Counted from the first letter of the stretch, positions 1-7,006 are shown. The stretch: 9,508 bases of DNA from Deltaproteobacteria bacterium (GCA_030636245.1 DAOVXI010000049.1:1-9508), one strand, 5' to 3'. The notes: generated from the letters alone by a model not told the origin. Numbers and translations are program-made.

Positions 1-396
1 ACAATTGAAGCTGCTGTTCGTGACCTGACGCTCATAACCGGACAGAAGCCGCTCGTTACGAAGGCTAAGAAAGCCATCGCTAACTTCAAGCTCAGGATCG
101 GCATGCCGATCGGCTGCATGGTAACCCTTAGAGGCGAGCGCATGTATGACTTTTACGATAGGCTGGTTAACTTCAGTATGCCGAGGATCAGAGACTTTCG
201 CGGTATAAGCGATAAAAGTTTTGACGGAAGAGGCAATTACACGGTCGGTATAAGGGAGCAGATAATCTTCCCTGAGATCGAGTATGATAAAATAGACAAG
301 ATACGCGGGATGAACATAACGTTCAATACAACCGCAAAAAATGACGAAGAGGGTAAGTCGCTCCTGAAACACATGGGCATGCCCTTTAGAAGTTAA
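1..396 (+). CDS. rplE: 50S ribosomal protein uL5 (L5), 5' end outside the window
   Basis: Large-subunit protein that binds 5S rRNA in the central protuberance and contacts the P-site tRNA and the small subunit through bridge B1b. The reading frame is open from base 1 and gives 131 residues before a TAA. Bacterial L5 is about 179 residues, so roughly the first 48 are missing upstream. Recognisable stretches are TGQKPLVTKAKKAIANFK, PIGCMVTLRGERMY, PRIRDFRGISDKSFDGRGNY and the C-terminal MGMPFRS. An ATG at 103 lies inside the conserved PIGCMVTLRGERM segment and is not the real start. rpsN follows after 20 bases, the standard spc operon order. Identity is certain; only the start cannot be seen. 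Confidence 0.97.
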   Translation, partial: TIEAAVRDLTLITGQKPLVTKAKKAIANFKLRIGMPIGCMVTLRGERMYDFYDRLVNFSMPRIRDFRGISDKSFDGRGNYTVGIREQIIFPEIEYDKIDKIRGMNITFNTTAKNDEEGKSLLKHMGMPFRS

Positions 397-405
397 GAAG
401 GCTCC

Positions 406-410
406 GGAGG
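406..410 (+). promoter_or_regulatory. Strong ribosome-binding site for rpsN
   Basis: GGAGG ends 6 bases before the TTG at 417. No ATG or GTG is available near the N-terminal residues MAKKSL that match the family, so this site decides a TTG start for rpsN. Confidence 0.75.
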
Positions 411-416
411 TTACTG

Positions 417-632
417 TTGGCTAAGAAATCACTTATAATAAAGGCAAGTAAAAAGAACAAGTTCAAGGTAAGGGAGTATAACCGCTGCCCGATATGCGGT
501 CGCTCAAGAGCCTACTATCGTAAGTTCGATATGTGCAGAATATGCCTGCGGCAGATGGCCTTAAAGGGCGAACTTCCAGGCGTAATAAAATCAAACTGGC
601 ACCTTATATTTACAAAGAATTTGGAGAGATAG
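417..632 (+). CDS. rpsN: 30S ribosomal protein uS14, zinc-binding (type Z) form, with C-terminal extension
   Basis: Small-subunit head protein that binds the 3' major domain of 16S rRNA. The protein has 71 residues and begins at TTG. Two CxxC pairs (C24/C27 and C40/C43) form the zinc ribbon of the C+ form. The core from MAKKSL to SNW at residues 59-61 matches the usual 61-residue type Z protein. The family normally ends at or next to this Trp, but here ten more residues (HLIFTKNLER) follow before TAG. The added codons occupy what is normally an intergenic spacer and contain the ribosome-binding site of rpsH, which starts 5 bases after the stop. No other frame has a stop just after Trp61, so a simple frameshift does not explain the tail. 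Confidence 0.95.
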   Translation: MAKKSLIIKASKKNKFKVREYNRCPICGRSRAYYRKFDMCRICLRQMALKGELPGVIKSNWHLIFTKNLER

Positions 633-637
633 ATCAA

Positions 638-1036
638 ATGTCAATGACAGACCCGGTAGCAGACATGCTCCCAAGAATAAGGAATGCCTCGCGCGCGAGC
701 CATAAGGACGTAAGTATCCCCGGCTCACGTTTGAAGGAAGCCATAGCCAAGATACTTAAAGAGGAAGGCTATATAGTAGACTTTTCCGTCTCCGGCGAGA
801 AGGCGTCAAGAGCTATCAAGGTAAAGCTCAAGTATGCCGAGGAAGGGCAGAAGGTTATAACGACCATTAAGAGGATAAGCAAGCCGGGACTAAGAATATA
901 TGTAGGCAAGGACGAGATACCAAGTGTTCTTAACGGTCTTGGTGTTAATATACTTTCGACCCCCAAGGGTGTAATTACAGATAAAACAGCAAGAGAGCTC
1001 GGTGTTGGCGGTGAGCTTCTCTGTAGCGTATTTTAA
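638..1036 (+). CDS. rpsH: 30S ribosomal protein uS8
   Basis: Primary 16S rRNA-binding protein of the small-subunit platform. In E. coli it also represses the spc operon by binding a site in rplE mRNA, and that region lies outside this window. The product has 132 residues, the usual length. The N terminus MSMTDPVADMLPRIRNA and the C-terminal STPKGVITDKTARELGVGGE are typical of S8. The ATG at 638 is chosen over the ATG at 644 because GGAGA (623-627) lies 10 bases upstream. An upstream in-frame ATG at 533 lies inside rpsN and is not used. Most relatives have Thr where Pro12 stands here. rplF follows after 13 bases. Confidence 0.96.
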   Translation: MSMTDPVADMLPRIRNASRASHKDVSIPGSRLKEAIAKILKEEGYIVDFSVSGEKASRAIKVKLKYAEEGQKVITTIKRISKPGLRIYVGKDEIPSVLNGLGVNILSTPKGVITDKTARELGVGGELLCSVF

Positions 1037-1049
1037 GGGATTTTTAACG

Positions 1050-1592
1050 ATGTCAAGAATAGGAAAACAACCAATAGAGATACCGAGCGGCGTTACTGTA
1101 AGTGTCAGTAACGGAACCGTTAACGTTAAGGGCCCGAAAGGTACCCTTACGCAGGCTATAAAAGAAGCCATAACCGTTAAGGTGGAAGGTTCGACCGTAA
1201 ACCTTACTCGCATGGATGAATCAAGGACCTCACGTAGCCTTCATGGTCTTTCAAGAAGCCTTATTATGAACATGATCATAGGCGTTTCCGAGGGATATAA
1301 GAAAAACCTCGATATAGTCGGTGTCGGTTACAGGGCGGATGTTAAAGGGGATATGCTTAATCTCTTACTGGGTTTTTCGCATCCGGTCGAGTATAAGCTT
1401 CCAAAAGGCATTACCGCAAAGGTTGATAAGCAGACCGCCATTGAGATAAGCGGAGCGGACAAGCAGCTTGTCGGTCAGGTCTCAGCGGTTGTCAGAAGTT
1501 TTAGGCCGCCAGAGCCTTATAAGGGCAAAGGCATAAAGTATACGGACGAAGTAATAAGAAGGAAAGCCGGTAAGGCTGCTAAAGGGGCATAA
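1050..1592 (+). CDS. rplF: 50S ribosomal protein uL6
   Basis: Large-subunit protein at the base of the L7/L12 stalk near the sarcin-ricin loop, where elongation factors bind. It has 180 residues, close to the family norm of about 177-180, and consists of two similar alpha/beta domains (roughly residues 1-82 and 83-170). MSRIGKQPIEIP at the start and the signature PEPYKGKGIKY at residues 155-164 identify it. The ATG at 1050 has AGGGA 9 bases upstream. An earlier in-frame ATG at 1002 lies inside rpsH and lacks homology. The basic C terminus (KAGKAAKGA) is ordinary. rplR begins 5 bases after the stop, so the two are probably translationally coupled. Confidence 0.97.
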   Translation: MSRIGKQPIEIPSGVTVSVSNGTVNVKGPKGTLTQAIKEAITVKVEGSTVNLTRMDESRTSRSLHGLSRSLIMNMIIGVSEGYKKNLDIVGVGYRADVKGDMLNLLLGFSHPVEYKLPKGITAKVDKQTAIEISGADKQLVGQVSAVVRSFRPPEPYKGKGIKYTDEVIRRKAGKAAKGA

Positions 1593-1597
1593 TAAAG

Positions 1598-1966
1598 ATG
1601 GCTGGTAAAGTAGTTAAACTCTCATCGAGAGATAAAAGAAGAATAAGGGTATCGAAGAAGGTAAGGCTCGTTCCCGGCAGGCCGAGGATAAATGTCTTCA
1701 GGTCTAATAAACATATCTTCGCGCAGGTCATAGATGATATGAAGGGCACGACCATTGCTTCAGCTTCGACCGTATCAAAAGACATGAAGAGCAAGACAGC
1801 GAAGCTCAATAAGACTGATGCCGCAAAGGTGATCGGCGAGCATCTCGGCAAACAGGCCAAGGAAAAAGGCGTAAGCAAGGTCGTCTTCGACCGTGCAGGC
1901 TACCTGTATCACGGCAGGGTCAAGGCTCTTGCCGATGGACTCAGGGAAGCCGGGCTTAAGTTCTAA
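1598..1966 (+). CDS. rplR: 50S ribosomal protein uL18
   Basis: 5S rRNA-binding protein that joins uL5 and the 5S rRNA to the 50S central protuberance. It has 122 residues; the family is usually 117-120. The basic N terminus (SSRDKRRIRVSKKVR), the PRINVFRSNKHIFAQVID strand region at about residues 29-46 and the closing FDRAGYLYHGRVKALADGLR are all characteristic. The ATG at 1598 follows AAAGGGG, which lies within the last codons of rplF. The stop is followed by a 25-base spacer to rpsE, with a weak AT-rich hairpin that I do not consider a terminator. Confidence 0.96.
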   Translation: MAGKVVKLSSRDKRRIRVSKKVRLVPGRPRINVFRSNKHIFAQVIDDMKGTTIASASTVSKDMKSKTAKLNKTDAAKVIGEHLGKQAKEKGVSKVVFDRAGYLYHGRVKALADGLREAGLKF

Positions 1967-1991
1967 GCTTTTTATTTAAACGGAGGTTTTG

Positions 1992-2474
1992 GTGCAAAGA
2001 GACAGAGATAATCAGGAGCTAAAAGACAAACTCGTATACCTTAACAGGGTTTCGAAGGTTGTTAAGGGTGGTAAGCGTTTCAGCTTTAATGCGATAGTCG
2101 TTGTAGGTGACGGGCTTGGCAAGGTTGGCCACGGGCTTGGTAAGGCGAACGAAGTGCCTGAAGCCATAAGAAAGGCCGTTGAGCAGGCCAAGAAAAATAC
2201 CATACAGGTTCCTATATTAAAAGATACGATACCGTATACGGTCATAGGCCGCTACGGCGCAGGACGAGTTCTCTTAAAGCCCGCTTCACAGGGTACAGGT
2301 ATCATAGCCGGCGGAAGCGTTAGGGCGGTTATCGAGAGCGTTGGTATAGGCAACATACTTACCAAGTCTCTCGGTTCAAATAATCCGCATAACCAGGTAA
2401 AGGCAACGATAGACGCACTTAAGCAGCTTAGAAGCCCAAAAGAGGTTGCTCGCTTAAGAGGTAAGGAACTTTAA
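1992..2474 (+). CDS. rpsE: 30S ribosomal protein uS5
   Basis: Small-subunit protein near the mRNA entry channel that contributes to decoding accuracy and helicase activity. Starting at GTG 1992 it has 160 residues. GGAGG (1982-1986) sits 5 bases before this GTG. A TTG directly upstream at 1989 is also in frame but leaves only 2 bases, so GTG is preferred; the choice changes one residue. The N-terminal double-stranded RNA-binding-like domain carries VVKGGKRFSFNAIVVVGDG (about residues 23-41) and GKANEVPEAIRKA. The C-terminal domain carries GAGRVLLKPASQGTGIIAGG (about 89-108) and the TKSLGSNNPHN motif. Two small departures from most relatives are His47 in KVGHGLG and Ser109 after the IAGG stretch, where Pro is usual. 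Confidence 0.95.
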   Translation: MQRDRDNQELKDKLVYLNRVSKVVKGGKRFSFNAIVVVGDGLGKVGHGLGKANEVPEAIRKAVEQAKKNTIQVPILKDTIPYTVIGRYGAGRVLLKPASQGTGIIAGGSVRAVIESVGIGNILTKSLGSNNPHNQVKATIDALKQLRSPKEVARLRGKEL

Positions 2475-2479
2475 TAGTT

Positions 2480-2671
2480 ATGGCAAAGAAAGAATCGATG
2501 ATAAAGGTAACGCTTAAGAAGAGTGGTATTGGTTTTAGTGAAAGACAAAAGAAGACCTTGCTCGGACTTGGGCTCAAGAAGCTCAACTCAACAAAGCTTC
2601 TTAAGGATACACCTGCCATCAGAGGCATGGTAAATAAAGTTTCACACCTTGTAAGTGTCGAAGACGCTTAA
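2480..2671 (+). CDS. rpmD: 50S ribosomal protein uL30
   Basis: Small globular 50S protein that binds 23S rRNA on the solvent side, and is absent from some bacterial groups. It has 63 residues. The core TLLGLGLKKLNSTKLLKDTP followed by AIRGMVNKVSHLV is diagnostic. The ATG at 2480 gives an N terminus MAKKES about three residues longer than in E. coli L30. The in-frame ATG at 2498 has no convincing ribosome-binding site, whereas AAGGA at 2463-2467 lies 12 bases before 2480. The gene begins 5 bases after rpsE. A stem-loop covers its last codons and stop codon (see the separate entry). Confidence 0.95.
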   Translation: MAKKESMIKVTLKKSGIGFSERQKKTLLGLGLKKLNSTKLLKDTPAIRGMVNKVSHLVSVEDA

Positions 2672-2673
2672 GG
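2647..2673 (+). other. Predicted RNA stem-loop over the rpmD stop codon
   Basis: CCTT (2647-2650) pairs with AAGG (2670-2673), and AAGTGTC (2653-2659) pairs with GACGCTT (2663-2669) with one G-U pair. This leaves a GT bulge and a GAA loop. A run of seven T follows at 2686-2692, but 12 bases separate it from the stem, so this is not a standard terminator. It may be an mRNA-processing or stability element, or chance. Confidence 0.3.
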
Positions 2674-2707
2674 CAAGTTCATACGTTTTTTTGTAAGGGG
2701 ATAATTG

Positions 2708-3148
2708 ATGTTAGATAAACTTAAGGCTCCTAAGGGTGCCAACAAGAAAAAGAGAAGAATAGGACGTGGAGAGGCCAGCGGATGGGGTAAGACCGCGGGC
2801 CGTGGTCATAAAGGTCAGAACTCACGCTCGGGCGGAGGAACAAGACCCGGCTTTGAGGGCGGACAGATGCCGCTTCAGAGAAGGCTTCCTAAAAGAGGCT
2901 TTACCAATATATTTAAAACTGAGTTTAGTGTCCTGAATGTCAGCAACCTCTCAAAGTGCTTTACCTCCGGCGACACGGTGGATGTGGAGAGCTTGAAGGC
3001 AAAGGGGCTTATTAAGAAAGCAGCGTTACCAATAAAGATACTTGGTAATGGTGAGATAGATTTTTCGTTGAACGTTAAGGTTAATGCTTACAGCTCTAGC
3101 GCAAAGAGCAAGATCGAGGCAGCTGGCGGTAAGGCGGAGGTTCTTTAA
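2708..3148 (+). CDS. rplO: 50S ribosomal protein uL15
   Basis: Late-assembling 50S protein with a long basic N-terminal extension that threads through 23S rRNA, followed by a globular domain. It has 146 residues, the normal length. The glycine/arginine-rich segment RRIGRGEASGWGKTAGRGHK at residues 16-35 and the stretch GGTRPGFEGGQMPLQRRLPK at 43-62 are hallmarks. The ATG at 2708 is chosen over a TTG at 2705 because AAGGGG (2695-2700) then lies 7 bases away. The 36-base leader is one of the longer gaps in the spc part. secY follows after only 2 bases. Confidence 0.96.
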   Translation: MLDKLKAPKGANKKKRRIGRGEASGWGKTAGRGHKGQNSRSGGGTRPGFEGGQMPLQRRLPKRGFTNIFKTEFSVLNVSNLSKCFTSGDTVDVESLKAKGLIKKAALPIKILGNGEIDFSLNVKVNAYSSSAKSKIEAAGGKAEVL

Positions 3149-3150
3149 CT

Positions 3151-4458
3151 TTGGCTGGACTCCAGAATATAGGAAAAGTTCCAGAACTAAATAAAAGGAT
3201 TCTCTTTACGCTGGCACTTTTGGCAGTGTACCGGATCGGGGTATTTATTCCGACACCCGGTGTTGACGCGGACGCACTTTCCGGTTTCTTTCAGGCCGCA
3301 AGCGGTACGATGCTCGATTTTGCCACCATGTTCACAGGTGGCGCTCTTGAGAAGTTCTCTGTATTCGCTCTCGGTATCATGCCTTACATTAGTGCTGCGA
3401 TCATTTTGCAGCTTCTAACCGTTGCTATCCCTCACCTTGAAAGGCTTTCAAAGGAAGGTGAGCAGGGCAAGAAGAAAATAACCGAGTACACCAGGTACTT
3501 CACGATTGTCCTGGCATTTTTTCAGGGTCTTGGCATAAGCATTGGTCTTGAGAGCATGACAGGGGCCGCTGGCGAACCGATCGTGTATGATCCGGGCTGG
3601 GACTTTAGGATCATGACAGCTATTACACTTACCTCAGGCACGGCTTTTATAATGTGGCTCGGAGAACAGATAACAGAACGTGGTGTTGGAAACGGCATCT
3701 CACTTATAATATGTGCAGGTATCATCGCGATGATGCCTAGTGCTATAGGTAACACGATAAGCCTCGTAAGGGCAGGGGAGCTCGACTTCTTCCTGGTCGC
3801 GATACTCCTGGTCGTAATGTTCGCAACGATCGCTTTCATCGTGTTTATGGAAACAGCGCAAAGGCGCATACCGATACAATACCCGAAAAGGGTTGTTGGA
3901 AGAAAGATGATGGGCGGAGGAACACAGCACTTGCCGCTTAAGATAAACCCGGCCGGTGTTATACCACCGATCTTCGCTTCATCGCTAATGATCTTCCCGG
4001 CAACGGTAACGCAGTTCGCCACTGTACCTTTTTTACAGAAGATAAACGATTTCATGGACCCAATGGGGGTCCTGTATAATGTATTTTATGTCGGACTGAT
4101 AGTATTCTTTACATATTTTTATACAGCCATTCAGTTCCAACCAAAGGACGTGGCTGACAATCTAAAGAAGAACGGCGGTTTTGTTCCGGGCATAAGGCCG
4201 GGAGCGAGTACCGCGGATTATATTGACAGGGTTTTATCAAGGATAGTTCTTTGGGGCAGTATCTATCTCTCGGCGGTGTGTGTCTTACCGACCATACTTA
4301 TGGGACAGATGAACGCGCCATTCTTTTTTGGCGGAACTGCACTCTTGATCGTTGTTGGAGTTGCCATGGACACGGCTCAGCAGGCTGAGTCCCATCTTAT
4401 GGCAAGAAGCTATGACGGGCTTCTTAAGAAAGGTAAGATGAAGAGTAGGGGACGTTAA
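3151..4458 (+). CDS. secY: Protein translocase channel subunit SecY
   Basis: Core of the SecYEG channel in the cytoplasmic membrane, which moves unfolded proteins outward with SecA and inserts membrane proteins from ribosomes. It has 435 residues (E. coli 443). About ten hydrophobic segments can be seen, near residues 17-36, 69-92, 114-134, 153-170, 181-200, 212-233, 269-290, 306-329, 364-385 and 389-408. The SecY signature IMPYISAAIILQLL is at 76-89, the plug region lies between helices 1 and 2, and the basic cytosolic loop QRRIPIQYPKR is at 237-247. The C-terminal loop NGGFVPGIRPG at 341-351 is the usual SecA/ribosome contact region. It starts at TTG, with GGAGG (3136-3140) 10 bases upstream inside rplO. 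Its TAA shares one base with the adk ATG. Confidence 0.97.
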   Translation: MAGLQNIGKVPELNKRILFTLALLAVYRIGVFIPTPGVDADALSGFFQAASGTMLDFATMFTGGALEKFSVFALGIMPYISAAIILQLLTVAIPHLERLSKEGEQGKKKITEYTRYFTIVLAFFQGLGISIGLESMTGAAGEPIVYDPGWDFRIMTAITLTSGTAFIMWLGEQITERGVGNGISLIICAGIIAMMPSAIGNTISLVRAGELDFFLVAILLVVMFATIAFIVFMETAQRRIPIQYPKRVVGRKMMGGGTQHLPLKINPAGVIPPIFASSLMIFPATVTQFATVPFLQKINDFMDPMGVLYNVFYVGLIVFFTYFYTAIQFQPKDVADNLKKNGGFVPGIRPGASTADYIDRVLSRIVLWGSIYLSAVCVLPTILMGQMNAPFFFGGTALLIVVGVAMDTAQQAESHLMARSYDGLLKKGKMKSRGR

Positions 4459-5102
4459 TGCCTAACATTATTTTACTAGGAGCTCCCGGAGCCGGCAAAG
4501 GTACGCAGAGTAAGAACTTGATCGCACAGTACGGAATACCTCAGATATCAACAGGAGATATTCTTAGAGCAAATGTAAGGAACAAAACAGAGCTGGGAGT
4601 TAAGGCCAAGGATTTTATGGATAAAGGCGCTCTGGTTCCAAACGAGTTGGTTGTCGAGATGGTAGCCGGAAGGCTTGAGGACGAGGACTGTAATAAAGGT
4701 TTTATCCTTGACGGTTTTCCAAGAAATATCGCTCAGGCCGATGAGCTTAAGGTAACACTCGATAAGCTCGGTAAAGATATAGATGCTACTATAGGCATAG
4801 AGGTTGATAAAAAGGAACTTGTAAGAAGACTTAGCGGAAGGCGTGTTTGCCGCGGTTGTGGTGAGGCCTTTCATGTGATATTTAACCCGCCTGTAAATAT
4901 AGATGTATGCGATTCATGCGGCGGGGAGCTATACCAGAGGGATGACGATAAAGAGGAGACGATAGAGAAACGTCTCGAGGTTTACGACGAAGAGACACAT
5001 CCTCTTATCGAGTACTACAAAGACAAAGGACTCTACAGGGCTGTGGCAGGAATAGGCTCTGTTGATAGCATAACCGAAGCGATCGTAAAGGCCCTTGGGT
5101 AG
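4458..5102 (+). CDS. adk: Adenylate kinase, long form with zinc-type LID
   Basis: Cytoplasmic enzyme that interconverts ATP plus AMP with two ADP and so sets the adenylate balance. It has 214 residues, the standard long-form length. The P-loop GAPGAGKGT is at residues 8-16, the AMP-binding part includes STGDILR at 31-37, and DGFPRN is at 85-90. The LID domain, about 124-161, carries four cysteines (C131, C134, C151, C154) in two CxxC pairs. This arrangement binds structural zinc in Gram-positive and some other adenylate kinases, whereas E. coli has other residues there. The ATG overlaps the secY stop by one base (TAATG), which indicates translational coupling. The 3' end overlaps map by 8 bases. 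Confidence 0.97.
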   Translation: MPNIILLGAPGAGKGTQSKNLIAQYGIPQISTGDILRANVRNKTELGVKAKDFMDKGALVPNELVVEMVAGRLEDEDCNKGFILDGFPRNIAQADELKVTLDKLGKDIDATIGIEVDKKELVRRLSGRRVCRGCGEAFHVIFNPPVNIDVCDSCGGELYQRDDDKEETIEKRLEVYDEETHPLIEYYKDKGLYRAVAGIGSVDSITEAIVKALG

Positions 5103-5859
5103 CGAGTCCATAATACTCAAGACCTCTTCTGAGATCGAGAGTTTAAGAAAGAGCAACCTCGTTGTTGCCGAGATACTTCAAAAGCTAAAAGCTGAGGTAG
5201 CCCCGGGCATTACAACAATGGACCTTGAGAAAAGGTGCGAAGAGGAGCTAAAGAAAGTAAGTGGTGCAAGGCCCGCCTTCAAGGGCTACAGAGGTTTCCC
5301 GGCTTGTCTCTGCACCTCGGTAAATGAAGAGGTCGTTCATGGGATGCCCTCTGATAAAAAAACATTAAACTCCGGCGACATACTCAGTGTAGACTTCGGG
5401 GTTGAGCTTGACGGTTTTTACGGCGATTCGGCTTTTACAATAAAGGTCGGAGATATAACAGCAGAGACAGAAAAGCTTGTAGCTGTAACCGAAGAGTCTT
5501 TAAATAAGGCAATAGACGCAGCAAGGGTTGGCAACAGGCTTCACGACATATCACATGCTGTTCAAGGTTATGTCGAAGCTGAAGGATTTTCGGTAGTAAG
5601 AGCCTTTGTTGGCCACGGAATTGGAAGAGAGTTACATGAAGCCCCCCAGGTACCAAACTTTGGGAAGCCGGGAACAGGGGTTAGGCTTAAGGAAGGCATG
5701 GTCCTTGCGATAGAGCCGATGATAAGTGTCGGAACATGGGATATAAAAGTCCTTAAGGACGGTTGGACAGCGGTAACATCAGACGGTAAAATGTCAGCTC
5801 ATTTTGAGCACTCGGTAGCTATAACAAAAGACGGTCCGTACGTCTTAAGCAGGTTATAA
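5095..5859 (+). CDS. map: Methionine aminopeptidase, type I
   Basis: Removes the N-terminal methionine from nascent proteins at the ribosome exit after deformylation. It is a dinuclear metal enzyme of 254 residues with the pita-bread fold. The five metal ligands can be assigned by family alignment as D100, D111, H174, E207 and E238, in the contexts VDFG, GDSAF, GHGIGR, IEPM and FEHS. H82 (VHGMP) matches the substrate-contacting histidine. The start is TTG at 5095, inside the last codons of adk, with AAAGG only 3 bases before it. This is a weak site, but no ATG or GTG exists before the conserved SSEIESLRKS region, and coupling to adk probably helps initiation. infA follows after 3 bases. Confidence 0.94.
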   Translation: MGSESIILKTSSEIESLRKSNLVVAEILQKLKAEVAPGITTMDLEKRCEEELKKVSGARPAFKGYRGFPACLCTSVNEEVVHGMPSDKKTLNSGDILSVDFGVELDGFYGDSAFTIKVGDITAETEKLVAVTEESLNKAIDAARVGNRLHDISHAVQGYVEAEGFSVVRAFVGHGIGRELHEAPQVPNFGKPGTGVRLKEGMVLAIEPMISVGTWDIKVLKDGWTAVTSDGKMSAHFEHSVAITKDGPYVLSRL

Positions 5860-5862
5860 GAT

Positions 5863-6081
5863 ATGAGCAAAGAAGAAGCAATAGAGGTTGAAGGCACTGT
5901 GATGGAGACTCTCCCTAACGCTATGTTCAGGGTAGAGCTTGAGAACGGACACAAGGTGCTTGCTCATGTATCCGGTAAGATGAGGATGTACTTCATCAAG
6001 ATACTTCCCGGCGATAAGGTTACGATTGAACTTTCACCGTACGACCTTACAAGGGGAAGGATAACCTATAGAGAGAAGTAA
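5863..6081 (+). CDS. infA: Translation initiation factor IF-1
   Basis: Single OB-fold protein that binds the 30S A site and works with IF-2 and IF-3 during initiation. It has 72 residues, the canonical length. The sequence follows the family from end to end: EGTVMETLPNAMFRVELENG (residues 10-29), HVSGKMRMYFIKILPGDKVT and SPYDLTRGRITYREK. The ATG at 5863 lies 3 bases after map and has only a modest AGCAGG site inside map, so it probably relies on coupling. Its place between map and rpmJ, leading into rpsM, is common in several bacterial phyla. Confidence 0.97.
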   Translation: MSKEEAIEVEGTVMETLPNAMFRVELENGHKVLAHVSGKMRMYFIKILPGDKVTIELSPYDLTRGRITYREK

Positions 6082-6096
6082 AAAAAGGAAAAGACT

Positions 6097-6210
6097 ATGA
6101 AAGTCAGATCATCGGTAAAAAAGATTTGTACAAAATGTAAAGTAGTTAAGCGCAAGGGCGTTGTCCGTGTGGTTTGTGAAAATCCAAAACATAAACAGCG
6201 TCAAGGCTAA
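6097..6210 (+). CDS. rpmJ: 50S ribosomal protein bL36, zinc-binding form
   Basis: The smallest 50S protein, located near the 23S rRNA core under the stalk base. This 37-residue ORF begins MKVRSSVKKICTKCKVVKR and ends NPKHKQRQG. C11, C14, C27 and H32 form the Cys3-His zinc site of the C+ form. AAGGA lies 7 bases before the ATG. Easy to miss because of its size, but length, motif and position between infA and rpsM leave little doubt. Confidence 0.96.
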   Translation: MKVRSSVKKICTKCKVVKRKGVVRVVCENPKHKQRQG

Positions 6211-6213
6211 GCT

Positions 6214-6220
6214 GAGGAGG
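6214..6220 (+). promoter_or_regulatory. Near-perfect ribosome-binding site for rpsM
   Basis: GAGGAGG ends 7 bases before TTG 6228. It fixes a TTG start for uS13, whose residues MARISGVD match the family. Confidence 0.75.
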
Positions 6221-6227
6221 TATTAAA

Positions 6228-6599
6228 TTGGCCAGAATATCAGGCGTAGATTTACAAAAAAATAAAAGAATCGATATAGCTCTCACAAAGATCTATGGAA
6301 TAGGCCGTGTTTCGGCTACCAAGATATTGGCTGAGGCAAGTGTTGAGCCTTCCTTAAGAGCTCAGGACCTAACAGAAGCTCAGGTCTCGGCATTAAGGAA
6401 GTCTATAGACACAAGCTATAAGGTTGAGGGTGATCTCAGGAAAGAGATCTCCATGCATATAAAAAGGCTTGTTGACCTTGGAACATATAAGGGTGTCAGA
6501 CACAGGAAGAACCTTCCTGTAAGAGGGCAGAGGACGAGCACTAACGCAAGGACAAGAAAAGGGCCGAAGAAGTCCACTGTCTCGACAAAAAAGAAGTAG
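6228..6599 (+). CDS. rpsM: 30S ribosomal protein uS13
   Basis: Head protein of the 30S subunit that forms bridges to the 50S subunit (to uL5 and 23S rRNA) and whose tail contacts the P-site tRNA. It has 123 residues, the usual size. MARISGVDL, the helix-hairpin-helix-like IYGIGRVSATKIL (residues 22-34) and the signature region RHRKNLPVRGQRTSTNARTR at 91-110 identify it. The lysine-rich end (KGPKKSTVSTKKK) is typical. In E. coli this gene opens the alpha operon, and S4 represses there through a pseudoknot. Here only 17 bases separate it from rpmJ, so there is no room for an independent leader of that kind. Confidence 0.97.
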   Translation: MARISGVDLQKNKRIDIALTKIYGIGRVSATKILAEASVEPSLRAQDLTEAQVSALRKSIDTSYKVEGDLRKEISMHIKRLVDLGTYKGVRHRKNLPVRGQRTSTNARTRKGPKKSTVSTKKK

Positions 6600-6631
6600 T
6601 TTCCCGTAACTAAAGCGGAGGTATTAACTAG

Positions 6632-7006
6632 ATGGCAAAGGCTAAAAAAAATAAAAGGACTGTATCAAAGGGCGTTGCCCACATAAAGTCCACTTTTAAC
6701 AATACTATCGTAACGATAACCGATCCTGCCGGAAATGTAGTTTCATGGGGAAGTTCAGGTAGTGAAGGTTTTAAGGGTTCAAGAAAGGGTACACCTTTCG
6801 CGGCCCAGGTCGCTGCAACGACAGCGGCAAAGAAAGCCATAGATTGTGGAATGAAGACAGTGGATGTTTTCATGAATGGTCCGGGCTCAGGCAGAGAGGC
6901 CGCACTAAGGTCGCTTCAGGCGGCAGGTTTCGGCATATCACTTATAAGGGATGTAACGCCTCTTCCGCATAACGGTTGCAGACCGCCAAAGAGAAGAAGA
7001 GTTTAA
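6632..7006 (+). CDS. rpsK: 30S ribosomal protein uS11
   Basis: Platform protein next to the E site that contacts uS7 and the mRNA exit path. It has 124 residues (E. coli 129). Family blocks include HIKSTFNNTIVTITDPAGN at residues 17-35, KGTPFAAQVAA, GPGSGREAALR and the C terminus PHNGCRPPKRRRV. Asn114-Gly115 in HNGCRPP corresponds to the site that becomes isoaspartate in E. coli S11; whether it does so here cannot be read from DNA. The ATG at 6632 has GGAGG (6617-6621) 10 bases upstream. Confidence 0.97.
   Translation: MAKAKKNKRTVSKGVAHIKSTFNNTIVTITDPAGNVVSWGSSGSEGFKGSRKGTPFAAQVAATTAAKKAIDCGMKTVDVFMNGPGSGREAALRSLQAAGFGISLIRDVTPLPHNGCRPPKRRRV

Noticed and set aside
533..637. Upstream extension of rpsH from the ATG at 533
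   Set aside because: The added 35 residues overlap rpsN in another frame and have no similarity to uS8. The ATG at 638 has a proper Shine-Dalgarno site and the family N terminus.
1952..1977. GCTTA/TAAGC hairpin followed by TTTTTATTT at the rplR stop, terminator-like
   Set aside because: Only 5 Watson-Crick pairs, mostly A-U, plus two possible G-U pairs. This is too weak to terminate, and rpsE with its own strong ribosome-binding site follows at once in the conserved operon order.
3522..4055. Minus-strand ORF of 177 residues inside secY
   Set aside because: Fully antisense to conserved SecY membrane segments, and its hydrophobicity mirrors SecY codons. No independent start signal or homology is visible.
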